A stretch of 64,000 bases of DNA from Paracoccaceae bacterium (GTDB lineage: Bacteria > Pseudomonadota > Alphaproteobacteria > Rhodobacterales > Rhodobacteraceae). Position numbers and translations under genes: made by a program. This document shows positions 19,153 through 27,339 of the stretch, piece after piece (the first letter of the stretch is position 1; every line of letters begins with the position of its first letter). The stretch covers positions 20,775 through 84,774 of the forward strand of contig JANREX010000048.1 of assembly GCA_030758115.1 (NCBI GenBank). The letters are read 5' to 3'. The notes below the pieces were generated by a model. That model did no database searches. It was given only the letters and a program-made list of their open reading frames with translations, and was not told the DNA's origin.

Positions 19153-20354
19153 TCCGCGGCTCCCTGCCCGTCAGGCCCGACCAAGGCGAGCGCAGGCAAA
19201 CCCAGCAACGCGCGCTTTTCGGCATCGGTCAGAAAGGTCGCATCGGCCACGCGGCGCCATTGCAGGTCACGCTCGGCCGCAAGGGCGGGCACCTGGTCCA
19301 GATCGGGGTGCAGGTCCAGCACCTCGCCGGTGAAACGTGACAGCCATTCGGCCAGGGCGGCCACCACGCGCGTCGCCATCGGCAGCACCGTCAGCCGATA
19401 AAGCGCGCGATTGGCCTCCTGATAGTTGGCAAAGGTCGCATCACCCGGAATGCCCAGCAGCATCGGCGGCACGCCGAAGGCCAGCGCGATCTCGCGCGCG
19501 GCACTTTCCTTGGTCTGCTGGAATTCCATGTCCGAGGGCGAAAAGCCCATCGGCTTCCAATCCAGACCGCCCTCCAGCAACATGGGCCGGCCTGCGTTGC
19601 GCGCCCCCTGGTGGTGGCTTTCCATCTCGGACACAAGCCGGTCGTATTGATCGGCACTCAGGCTGCCCTGCCCTTCGGCCCCGCGATAGACGATCGCGCC
19701 CGAAGGCCGCGCGGCATTGTCCAGCAGCGCCTTTGACCAGCGGCTGGCGGCATTGTGCACATCCACCGCCTGCGCCGCCGCCTGCATGGGCGAAAAACCA
19801 TAGTGATCATCCTGCGGATGAAAGCTCTTGATATGGCAGATCGGTGCCAGGGGCGTGCTGACATCGAAACGATGCTTGCGTCCGCCAACGTTGTAATCAT
19901 AGGCCACCGGCCAGCCATCGGGGCCGGGGATCAGGCTCATGCGGTCCGAGCGCAGCACATGCAGTTCGGCAAGCGCCCCCGCATCCGTCGTGACCAGCTC
20001 CAGATAGCCATTGCCGGTCAGCAGCAGCTGCGCATAAAGCGCCTCGAGCAATTCGGCGCGGCCCTGTGCGGGGTTGGGATTGCCCAGCAGGGCCAAGACG
20101 GGGTGCGCCTCGAAACGACGCCCCGCCCCTTGCAGTACCAGCGGCAGGGCCGCCGCCGCCTCGGACAGCAGCTTGACACAGCGAAATCCGACCGGATTGC
20201 CGGTATAGCCCGTCCGCGTCAAAGATACGGTGTCACGCGGGCTCCAGGCGACGCGGCCCGCGCCCTGGAAGGCCAGCACGGGACCTGCGGCGCTGGCCTT
20301 CTGCTCGGGCGCTGCCTGATCCGCGCCACCGCGTTTGAGGAATTGAAAAACCAT
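19149..20354 (-). CDS. orfg3: GTA g3: portal protein (HK97 family)
   Basis: TGNPVGFRCVKLLSEAAAALPL, AFGVPPMLLGIPGDATFANYQEANRALYRLTVLP. Confidence 0.95.
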   Translation of the reverse strand: MVFQFLKRGGADQAAPEQKASAAGPVLAFQGAGRVAWSPRDTVSLTRTGYTGNPVGFRCVKLLSEAAAALPLVLQGAGRRFEAHPVLALLGNPNPAQGRAELLEALYAQLLLTGNGYLELVTTDAGALAELHVLRSDRMSLIPGPDGWPVAYDYNVGGRKHRFDVSTPLAPICHIKSFHPQDDHYGFSPMQAAAQAVDVHNAASRWSKALLDNAARPSGAIVYRGAEGQGSLSADQYDRLVSEMESHHQGARNAGRPMLLEGGLDWKPMGFSPSDMEFQQTKESAAREIALAFGVPPMLLGIPGDATFANYQEANRALYRLTVLPMATRVVAALAEWLSRFTGEVLDLHPDLDQVPALAAERDLQWRRVADATFLTDAEKRALLGLPALALVGPDGQGAAE

Positions 20355-20398
20355 GACCTGCTCCCTGATCCTGCCGCTATTCGCGCCGGATCGGATCG

Positions 20399-20434
20399 CC
20401 CCCGCCTACAGCGCCTTCGGCGTGCTGGCGGGGG
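20399..20434. other. Extended GC-rich hairpin in the g2-g3 noncoding gap
   Basis: CCCCCGCC...GGCGGGGG outer arms with inner AGC-GCC-TTC-GGC-(GT)-GCT pairing, inside a 131-nt gap. Confidence 0.7.
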
Positions 20435-20485
20435 GTGTCCGACCTGATGTGCAGACAATCTGACGAAAAGCTTAACAATTCCGGA

Positions 20486-21862
20486 TCAGAGCGCGCGCAC
20501 CTGCGGGCGTCGCCATTGGGCCGAGGGTGCGATGATCAGCTCGTGCAGCGCCCAGACCAGCGCATCAAGGCGGTCGGGGCTGCCCTTGCCGACATAGCCC
20601 TGCGCCGTCATCGCGCACATCTGGTCCTCAAGATCGCCCAGCGGACCGTGATGAAAGACCCGGCCCTGCTCGTACAGGGCTGCCACCGGCTCGGCCCGTG
20701 CCGCCTTGCCGCGCGAGGCATGCACCTTGCGGAAAGGCACCAGGGGATCGACCTGCCGGATCACCGCCTCGACCATGTCGCCGCCCTGGTTGACCTCGGC
20801 CACCAGGCGTTCCGCGCCCCAGCGTTCCATCAGGGCAATCGCGCGCTGTGCCCATTGCGCGGGGCTGGCACCTGCGATGCTGGCATCCTCCAGCACGAAG
20901 GCGCGCCAATCCTGCACCGGGCCGCGCGTGACCGCCCCCACCGCGACGATGCCGCATTCATCCGATCCGCCATGGCCGGTCGTGGCCGGGTCGACCGCCA
21001 CCACGATACGGTCAAGTTCGGGCAAGACCGGCGCGCGCACCTGTTCCAGTTGCGCCCCCGTCCACAGCGCACCTTCCGCATCCTCCAGCAGGACACCATC
21101 CAGTTCCTGCCGCCCCAGGCGCGTGCCCGCATAGCGGATGCGCACCTCTTCCAGGAAAGAGCTGGCCAGGTTGGCCGCATTCGCCTCGGTCGGGGCGTGG
21201 GTCACCACCGTGCTGGGCAGTTTCAACAGCTCTTTCAGAACCCCCACATTGCGCGGGGTCGTGGTGATGCAGACCTGCGGGTCGTCACCAAGACGCAGGG
21301 CGAATTGCAGCATGTCCCATGTCTCGGCGCTTTTCTTCCACTTGGCCAATTCATCCACCCAGGCGCCGTCGAATTGCGGCCCGCGCAGGGATTCCGGCTC
21401 ATGCGCCGAAAAGGCCTGCGCCGTGGCGCCGTTCGGCCAGATCAGCATCCGCCGCGTGGCATGCCACTCGGGCCGCCGATCGGGGGGCGAACAGGCCAGG
21501 ATGCCGCTTTCGCCAAAGACCATGACCTCGCGCACCTGGTCGAGTGTCTCACCCACCAGGGCGATGCGACGGCAGCGCCCATGATCCAGCGGGCGCGAGC
21601 CTTCCACGCAGGCGCGGATCCATTCCGCCCCGGCCCGCGTCTTGCCTGCGCCACGACCGCCCATGATTACCCAGGAACGCCAGTTGCCCGCAGGGGGCAA
21701 TTGATGCGGCATGGCCCAGAAATCGAACAGGAACGGCAGCGCGAGGATCTCGGCCTCGTCCAATTCGTCAAGGAACGATTTTTGGACCTCGACAGGTTCG
21801 CAGGCGATCCAGTCGGCACCTGAGCTGAGATCGTGCTGCGTCGAAGTCAATGGCATATTCAT
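20486..21862 (-). CDS. orfg2: GTA g2: terminase large subunit
   Basis: Walker A GGRGAGKTRAGAEWI, GAWVDELAKW, VVAVDPATTGHGGSDECGIV. Confidence 0.95.
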   Translation of the reverse strand: MNMPLTSTQHDLSSGADWIACEPVEVQKSFLDELDEAEILALPFLFDFWAMPHQLPPAGNWRSWVIMGGRGAGKTRAGAEWIRACVEGSRPLDHGRCRRIALVGETLDQVREVMVFGESGILACSPPDRRPEWHATRRMLIWPNGATAQAFSAHEPESLRGPQFDGAWVDELAKWKKSAETWDMLQFALRLGDDPQVCITTTPRNVGVLKELLKLPSTVVTHAPTEANAANLASSFLEEVRIRYAGTRLGRQELDGVLLEDAEGALWTGAQLEQVRAPVLPELDRIVVAVDPATTGHGGSDECGIVAVGAVTRGPVQDWRAFVLEDASIAGASPAQWAQRAIALMERWGAERLVAEVNQGGDMVEAVIRQVDPLVPFRKVHASRGKAARAEPVAALYEQGRVFHHGPLGDLEDQMCAMTAQGYVGKGSPDRLDALVWALHELIIAPSAQWRRPQVRAL

Positions 21863-22130
21863 GGGCGACACCTGTAGCTGCCTTGCGGTATGTTTCAATT
21901 TCGGTCTCCACGTCATTTGCTTGTTTCAGCCAGTACCGGATGTCGGACAGCAGGCGCGCACCCTCGCGGATCGCGCCCTGATCGCCTTCGGCAAAACGGG
22001 ACTGGTAGTCGATGAGTTCCGATTTCATGATCCCAAGCTGGAGGTCGATGAGATCGATCCTGGCCTGCAAGGCCGTTGACCTGTCGTGCAATTGGTCATC
22101 GGGCCCCGCGCGGGGGGCTGTTTCTGACAT
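21768..22130 (-). CDS. orfg1: GTA g1: small terminase-like protein
   Basis: MSETAPRAGPDDQLHDRSTALQARIDLIDLQLGIMKSELIDYQSRFAEGDQGAIREGARLLSDIRYWLKQAND; first gene of cluster, overlaps g2. Confidence 0.85.
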   Translation of the reverse strand: MSETAPRAGPDDQLHDRSTALQARIDLIDLQLGIMKSELIDYQSRFAEGDQGAIREGARLLSDIRYWLKQANDVETEIETYRKAATGVAHEYAIDFDAARSQLRCRLDRLRTCRGPKIVP

Positions 22131-22177
22131 GATGCTTGCTGTGCCTCGCTTCTGTGTGTCTCGGACCGCAAGACATG

Positions 22178-22210
22178 AAAAAACGGCGACCGGGTTTCCC
22201 CGGCGCCGTT
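22178..22210 (-). terminator. Intrinsic terminator-like hairpin in the presumptive g1 leader
   Basis: Minus strand AACGGCGCCGGG-GAAA-CCCGGTCGCCGTT followed by a T-run. Confidence 0.85.
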
Positions 22211-22235
22211 GACGCATTTCTTCCAGCTTTCACAA

Positions 22236-22264
22236 CCTATACGCTAGACCGCGCGGAATGTCAA
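22236..22264 (-). promoter_or_regulatory. Candidate sigma70-type promoter for the GTA cluster
   Basis: Minus strand TTGACA-N17-TATAGG; predicted start near 22229, about 100 nt upstream of g1. Confidence 0.6.
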
Positions 22265-22290
22265 GTTTTCTGGACAGTCCAAAACTGACA
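22259..22290. promoter_or_regulatory. Imperfect dyad overlapping the candidate -35
   Basis: TGTCAAGTTTTCTGGACAGTCCAAAACTGACA. Confidence 0.55.
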
Positions 22291-22301
22291 ACCGCCCGAT
22301 A

Positions 22302-22322
22302 TTGTTAAGAAATTCTTAACAA
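22302..22322. promoter_or_regulatory. Perfect 21-bp palindrome containing a CtrA-type box (TTAA-N7-TTAAC)
   Basis: TTGTTAAGAA-A-TTCTTAACAA. Confidence 0.7.
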
Positions 22323-22347
22323 CCGTCACGGGCATAGCCCGACCGGA

Positions 22348-23514
22348 TCAATCGGACTGGCCCTGTCTTTCCCGCTCGGCTTCGATGCGGCGCCATTCGG
22401 CCACGTTGCGGTTATGCTCTTCCAGGGTCACCGCAAAGGCATGACCGCCGGTGCCGTCAGCCACGAAGAACACGAAAGGCGTGTCATCGGGATCAAGTGC
22501 CGCCTCGATGCTGGCGCGCCCCGGATTGGCGATGGGCGTCGGCGGCAGACCCTCGATCACATAGGTGTTCCAGGGTGTCTGTCCGCGCAGCTCGCTCTGG
22601 CGCAGACCGCGCCCCAGCACGCCCTGCCCCTTGGTGATGCCATAGATCACCGTCGGGTCCGTTTGCAGCCGCATGCCACGGTTCAGCCGGTTCACGAAGA
22701 CCGAAGCCACCTGGCGCCGCTCCTCGGCCACGCCGGTTTCCTTTTCGATGATCGAGGCCAGGATCAGCGCCTCTTCGGGGCTGGCCAGCGGCAGCCCGTC
22801 GACACGGTTGGCCCAGGCTTCGGCAAGGATGGCCTGTTGCGCAGCGGTCATCCGCGCCAGCAGATCGACGCGCGACTGGCCGGGAATGACCTCATAACTG
22901 TCAGGCGCCAGCGTTCCTTCGGCAGGAACCTCGGTCACCTCGCCCTCGAGGATTTCAAGGCGCGACAGCGAGTCGACGACCTGCCAGCTGGTCACGCCTT
23001 CTGCCAGGGCCACGCGGTAGCGGGTGTCGTTGCGCGCACGGACCTGGGTGTAATCTGCGGGAGGCACTTCTTCGGCCGGGTTGAAGCTGGCCTTTTCCTC
23101 GTAACGCGAGGTGACGGGATCCAGCTCGCGCACCACGACCGAGGCGCTGTTGACCCCGATGCGGTAAACCACCTCGGTGCCGCAGGTGCTTGGCCCGCCG
23201 CGCGTGATGATGTCCACGATGTCGGACATCGGCGTGCCGGGGGGTATCAGGAAACTGCCTGCCTTCAGCAGGTCGGATTTCTCGCTGTAATCCGCGCCCA
23301 GCCGGAAGATGCGCGCATTCGTGATGGCGCCCTGGTCCTGCAGGTTGCGGCTGACGCGCGCGATGGAAGAGCCGCGTTCGACCTGCAGGCAGATGGCCTG
23401 GTCCAGCGGCCCCTGTGCCGAATATTCACGCTGCCCCCAAAGGATCACCCCGGCCAACAGAAAGACCGCCACGATCAGAAAGGTGACCGCGTTCGAGGCG
23501 ATGTGCCGCCACAT
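22348..23514 (-). CDS. mltG: Endolytic transglycosylase MltG
   Basis: EEALILASIIEKETGVAEERRQVASVFVNRLNRGMRLQTDPTVIYGIT...NTYVIEGLPPTPIANPG. Confidence 0.96.
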   Translation of the reverse strand: MWRHIASNAVTFLIVAVFLLAGVILWGQREYSAQGPLDQAICLQVERGSSIARVSRNLQDQGAITNARIFRLGADYSEKSDLLKAGSFLIPPGTPMSDIVDIITRGGPSTCGTEVVYRIGVNSASVVVRELDPVTSRYEEKASFNPAEEVPPADYTQVRARNDTRYRVALAEGVTSWQVVDSLSRLEILEGEVTEVPAEGTLAPDSYEVIPGQSRVDLLARMTAAQQAILAEAWANRVDGLPLASPEEALILASIIEKETGVAEERRQVASVFVNRLNRGMRLQTDPTVIYGITKGQGVLGRGLRQSELRGQTPWNTYVIEGLPPTPIANPGRASIEAALDPDDTPFVFFVADGTGGHAFAVTLEEHNRNVAEWRRIEAERERQGQSD

Positions 23515-24773
23515 CAGTCAAGCTTTCCGAAGATCACGCTGGCATTGGTGCCGCCAAAGCCGAAGGAATTGGACAGGGCCACATCGATCTTGCGCGCGCG
23601 TTTGGCATTGGGCGCAAGGTCGATCGGCGTTTGGACCGCCGGATTGTCCAGGTTGATCGTGGGCGGTGCCACCTGATCGCGGATCGCGAGGATCGAAAAG
23701 ATCGCCTCGATCGCGCCGGCGGCCCCCAGAAGATGGCCTGTGGCGGATTTGGTCGAACTCATCGTGACATTCGGGGCCGCGTCACCCAGCAGGCGTTCAA
23801 CCGCCGCCAGTTCGATGACATCGGCCATCGTGCTGGTGCCGTGGGCGTTGATATAGTCGATATCCGAAGGTTCCAGACCGGCCCGTTCCAGCGCCGCCTT
23901 CATCGAGCGGAATCCGCCGTCACCATCCTCGGCCGGGGCCGTGATGTGATAGGCATCGCCCGACAGGCCATAGCCCAGGACCTCGGCGTAGATCTTGGCG
24001 CCGCGCGCTTTGGCGTGTTCGTATTCCTCCAGCACGACAACGCCCGCGCCCTCGCCCATGACAAAACCGTCACGATCCGCGTCATAGGGCCGGCTGGCGG
24101 CCTTGGGGTCATTCCCGCGCTTGGTGCTCAGCGCCTTGCAGGCGTTGAAACCGGCGATCCCGATCTCGCATATCGCGGCCTCGGCGCCGCCGGCCACCAT
24201 CACTTCGGCATCACCCCACTGGATCAGCCGCGCCGCATCGCCGATGGCATGCGCCCCGGTCGAACAGGCCGTCACGACCGCATGGTTCGGCCCCTTGAAG
24301 CCATAGCGGATGCTGACCTGACCCGAGATCAGGTTGATCAGCGCACCGGGAATGAAGAAGGGTGACACACGCCGCGCGCCCTTTTCCTTGATCAGAAGGG
24401 TCGTCTGTTCGATCGACTGCAAGCCGCCGATCCCCGAGCCCAGCATCACGCCGGTGCGCAGGCGGTCTTCCTCGGCTTCGGGCTTCCAGCCGGAATCCTC
24501 GACCGCCTGGGTCGCAGCGGCCATGCCGTAGAGGATGAAGTCATCGACCTTGCGACGTTCCTTCGGCTCCATCCAGTCATCGGGATTGAATGTGCCGTTT
24601 GTGCCATCGCCGAAGGGGATTTCGCAGGCATAGGAGGTCAGCACGTTGCTCGGATCGAACCGCGTGATCGGACCCGCGCCCGATTCTCCGGCCAGCAGGC
24701 GAGACCAGGTTTCCTCGACACCGCAGGCCAAAGGTGTGACCAGGCCCAGCCCCGTGACAACCACTCGACGCAT
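23514..24773 (-). CDS. fabF: Beta-ketoacyl-ACP synthase II
   Basis: MRRVVVTGLGLVTPLACGVEETW, TACSTGAHAIGDAARLI, NAHGTSTMADVIE, SSTKSATGHLLGAAGAIEAIF. Confidence 0.96.
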   Translation of the reverse strand: MRRVVVTGLGLVTPLACGVEETWSRLLAGESGAGPITRFDPSNVLTSYACEIPFGDGTNGTFNPDDWMEPKERRKVDDFILYGMAAATQAVEDSGWKPEAEEDRLRTGVMLGSGIGGLQSIEQTTLLIKEKGARRVSPFFIPGALINLISGQVSIRYGFKGPNHAVVTACSTGAHAIGDAARLIQWGDAEVMVAGGAEAAICEIGIAGFNACKALSTKRGNDPKAASRPYDADRDGFVMGEGAGVVVLEEYEHAKARGAKIYAEVLGYGLSGDAYHITAPAEDGDGGFRSMKAALERAGLEPSDIDYINAHGTSTMADVIELAAVERLLGDAAPNVTMSSTKSATGHLLGAAGAIEAIFSILAIRDQVAPPTINLDNPAVQTPIDLAPNAKRARKIDVALSNSFGFGGTNASVIFGKLD

Positions 24774-24936
24774 GACTTACCCCTTCCCTCATGTTCCTTC
24801 GTGCTCATAGCGCGCCTTCCCCCCCATGAGCAAGAGCGCGAGCGCCGCCACAGGCCCGCGACGCCGGTGCCGGCAGATATCTGCGCGCCATTTGCGCATC
24901 CATGGCGACCGTTTCCGGGCGCGGCGGACGGCCATG

Positions 24937-24968
24937 AAAAAACCCCCGTCCGACGGACAGGGGTTTTT
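24937..24968. terminator. Bidirectional-looking intrinsic terminator between fabF and acpP
   Basis: AAAACCCCCGTCC-GAC-GGACAGGGGTTTTT. Confidence 0.85.
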
Positions 24969-24992
24969 CCGAATTTTGACGTCAGTCGCGCC

Positions 24993-25226
24993 TCAGGAGG
25001 CTTCGGTGATGAATTTCACCGCGTCGCCGAAGGACTGGATCGTTTCTGCCGCGTCATCCGGGATCTCGATGCCGAATTCTTCTTCGAACGCCATCACCAG
25101 TTCGACCGTGTCCAGGCTGTCGGCGCCCAGATCGTCGATGAACGAAGCGTTCTCGACAACCTTGTCCTCGTCCACACCCAGATGTTCCACCACGATTTTC
25201 TTTACGCGGTCTGCGATATCGCTCAT
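24993..25226 (-). CDS. acpP: Acyl carrier protein
   Basis: [57 protein letters not shown]. Confidence 0.97.
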   Translation of the reverse strand: MSDIADRVKKIVVEHLGVDEDKVVENASFIDDLGADSLDTVELVMAFEEEFGIEIPDDAAETIQSFGDAVKFITEAS

Positions 25227-25454
25227 GTCCAAGTCCTCATACCGTTCGGGCGCTTTGCCCATTTGTCTGCCCTTGCCCGCAGGCTCGGCACTTCGTGATG
25301 CCCTGTGTATCGGGCGGCTCGTCATCCCGCAAGCAGGACGTCCAAGGGCGCCTTGAACGGCGCCCCCGGCAAATCTGCGTGGCCTATAGCACATGGTGCG
25401 CCATTGGCAAACGCTTTCACTGCAGGGTCAGGTCCAGCCCGGCGACACGCCGGA

Positions 25455-26192
25455 TCAGATCATGGCCATCCCGCCGTTCACATGCAGTGTCGTGCCTGTG
25501 ACATAACCCGCCTCGGGGCTGGCCAGATACAGCACGGCAGCGGCGATTTCCTGCGCCGTGCCCATGCGCGCGGCGGGGATCTTGGCGTTGATCGCAGCCT
25601 TCTGATCGTCGTTCAGCTTGTCTGTCATGGCCGTCGCGATGAAGCCGGGTGCCACGGCATTGGCGGTGATTCCGCGGCTTGCCACCTCGTAGGCGATGGA
25701 TTTCGTCATCCCCACCATCCCGGCCTTGGAGGCCGCGTAATTCGCCTGCCCCGGATTGCCCGTGGCCCCCACGATCGACGAGATGTTGATGATCCGGCCC
25801 CAACGCGCCTTCATCATCGGACGCATCACGCCACGGCACAGGCGCATGGTCGAGGTCAGGTTCACATCCAGAACGCTCTGCCATTCCTCATCCGACATGC
25901 GCATGAAGATCTGGTCGCGGGTGATGCCTGCGTTGTTGACCAGAATGTCGACAGCGCCCATCGCCTCGACCGCCTGTTTCGGCAGCGCCTCGACGGCGGC
26001 GGCATCGCTCAGGTTGCAGGGCAGCACATGGGCGCGGCTGCCCAGTTCGGCGGCCAGCGCCTCGAGGGGTTCCACGCGGGTGCCGGACAGCGCGACCGTA
26101 GCGCCCGCGCCATGCAGCGCATGGGCAATCGCGCCGCCGATTCCGCCCGATGCGCCGGTGATCAGCGCGCATTTTCCTGTCAGATCAAACAT
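25455..26192 (-). CDS. fabG: 3-oxoacyl-ACP reductase
   Basis: TGKCALITGASGGIGGAIAHALH, NNAGITRDQIFMRMSDEEW, YAASKAGMVGMTKS. Confidence 0.95.
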   Translation of the reverse strand: MFDLTGKCALITGASGGIGGAIAHALHGAGATVALSGTRVEPLEALAAELGSRAHVLPCNLSDAAAVEALPKQAVEAMGAVDILVNNAGITRDQIFMRMSDEEWQSVLDVNLTSTMRLCRGVMRPMMKARWGRIINISSIVGATGNPGQANYAASKAGMVGMTKSIAYEVASRGITANAVAPGFIATAMTDKLNDDQKAAINAKIPAARMGTAQEIAAAVLYLASPEAGYVTGTTLHVNGGMAMI

Positions 26193-26195
26193 GTC

Positions 26196-27140
26196 TCATC
26201 CTTGATTATGGGCAGCCACCGCTGCGACAACATCTTCGGGGGTGCCGATGGCACGGCATTCAATGTCCCGCGCAATCCGCCGGATCATGCCGGACAGCGC
26301 CTTGCCTGCCCCCACTTCCCAAATCTCGGTCACGCCGGCACCCGCCATCCACATCACGCTTTCGCGCCAGCGGACCGACCCTGTCACCTGCTCGATCAGC
26401 AGCGCCCGGATCAGATCGGGATCGCTGACGGCCTCGGCGCGCACATTGGCCACCAGCGGCACGACTGGCGTGTTCATGGTCACATCCGCCAGTGACGCGC
26501 GCATGACCTCGGCCGCGGGCTGCATCAGCGCGCAATGAAAAGGTGCGCTGACAGGCAGGATCACGGCCCGCTTGGCGCCACGACCGCGCGCGATCTCGAC
26601 CGCGCGTTCAACGGCTGCCCGATGCCCCGAGACCACGACCTGCCCCGGATCATTGTCATTCGCCGCCTGGCAGACCTGACCTTGCGCGGCCTCCTCGGCC
26701 ACGGCGCGGGCGCCGTCGAAATCCAGCCCCAGCAAGGCCGCCATGGCCCCCACACCGACCGGCACCGCGTCCTGCATGGCACGGCCACGGATGCGCAGCA
26801 GGCGTGCGGCATCGGCCACGCTCAGGGCGCCCGCCGCCGCAAGGGCAGAATATTCGCCCAGCGAATGGCCCGCCACGAAACCCGCATCGCTCAACTTGAT
26901 GCCCTCGGCGTCCAGGGCGCGCACAACGGCCATCGAGGTGGCCATCAGCGCCGGCTGCGCGTTCTGGGTCAGCGTCAGCTCGTCCTGGTCCCCCTCCCAG
27001 ATCAGGGCCGAGAGTTTTTCGCCCAAGGCATCGTCCACCTCGTCGAACACGGCTTTCGCCGCAGGATAGGCCTGCGCCAGATCGCGCCCCATGCCGATGG
27101 CCTGCGCGCCCTGGCCCGGAAATACATAGGCTCTGCTCAT
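26196..27140 (-). CDS. fabD: Malonyl-CoA-ACP transacylase
   Basis: MSRAYVFPGQGAQAIGMG, VAGHSLGEYSALAAAGALS; ATG at 27140. Confidence 0.95.
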   Translation of the reverse strand: MSRAYVFPGQGAQAIGMGRDLAQAYPAAKAVFDEVDDALGEKLSALIWEGDQDELTLTQNAQPALMATSMAVVRALDAEGIKLSDAGFVAGHSLGEYSALAAAGALSVADAARLLRIRGRAMQDAVPVGVGAMAALLGLDFDGARAVAEEAAQGQVCQAANDNDPGQVVVSGHRAAVERAVEIARGRGAKRAVILPVSAPFHCALMQPAAEVMRASLADVTMNTPVVPLVANVRAEAVSDPDLIRALLIEQVTGSVRWRESVMWMAGAGVTEIWEVGAGKALSGMIRRIARDIECRAIGTPEDVVAAVAAHNQG

Positions 27141-27339
27141 GCTGTCCCCTCCGTCATGCCGCATGAAGGCCCCCGGCCCTGCGCGGTCTTGTCCATCCGA
27201 TCCGGCCCGAATACCGCGCCAAGCCCCCCGGCGCAACGCCTCAGCGCATTGCTGCACCAAGCCTGTGCGGCTGGGCAGATTGGCCCCGCGGCCGCAACCA
27301 CTTAAGTTTGCAACACGTAACCAGTAAGAGGAGCCTTCC

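Noticed and set aside
20219-20458. 79-aa minus-strand ORF in the g2-g3 gap
   Set aside because: Arg-rich, overlaps the portal gene start in another frame, contains the hairpin; no coding signal.
8080-22130. Interpretation as an ordinary prophage
   Set aside because: No integrase, repressor, replication or lysis genes; gene order is that of RcGTA.
22131-22217. N-terminal extension of g1 (MRQRRRGNPVAVFSCLAVRDTQ...)
   Set aside because: It would translate through the terminator hairpin and begin almost at the predicted start site; MSETAPRAG at 22130 is the better start.
25346-25365. GGGCGCC-TTGAAC-GGCGCCC hairpin between fabG and acpP
   Set aside because: Modest stem with no T-run and no further context; could be leader structure but not enough to support a claim.
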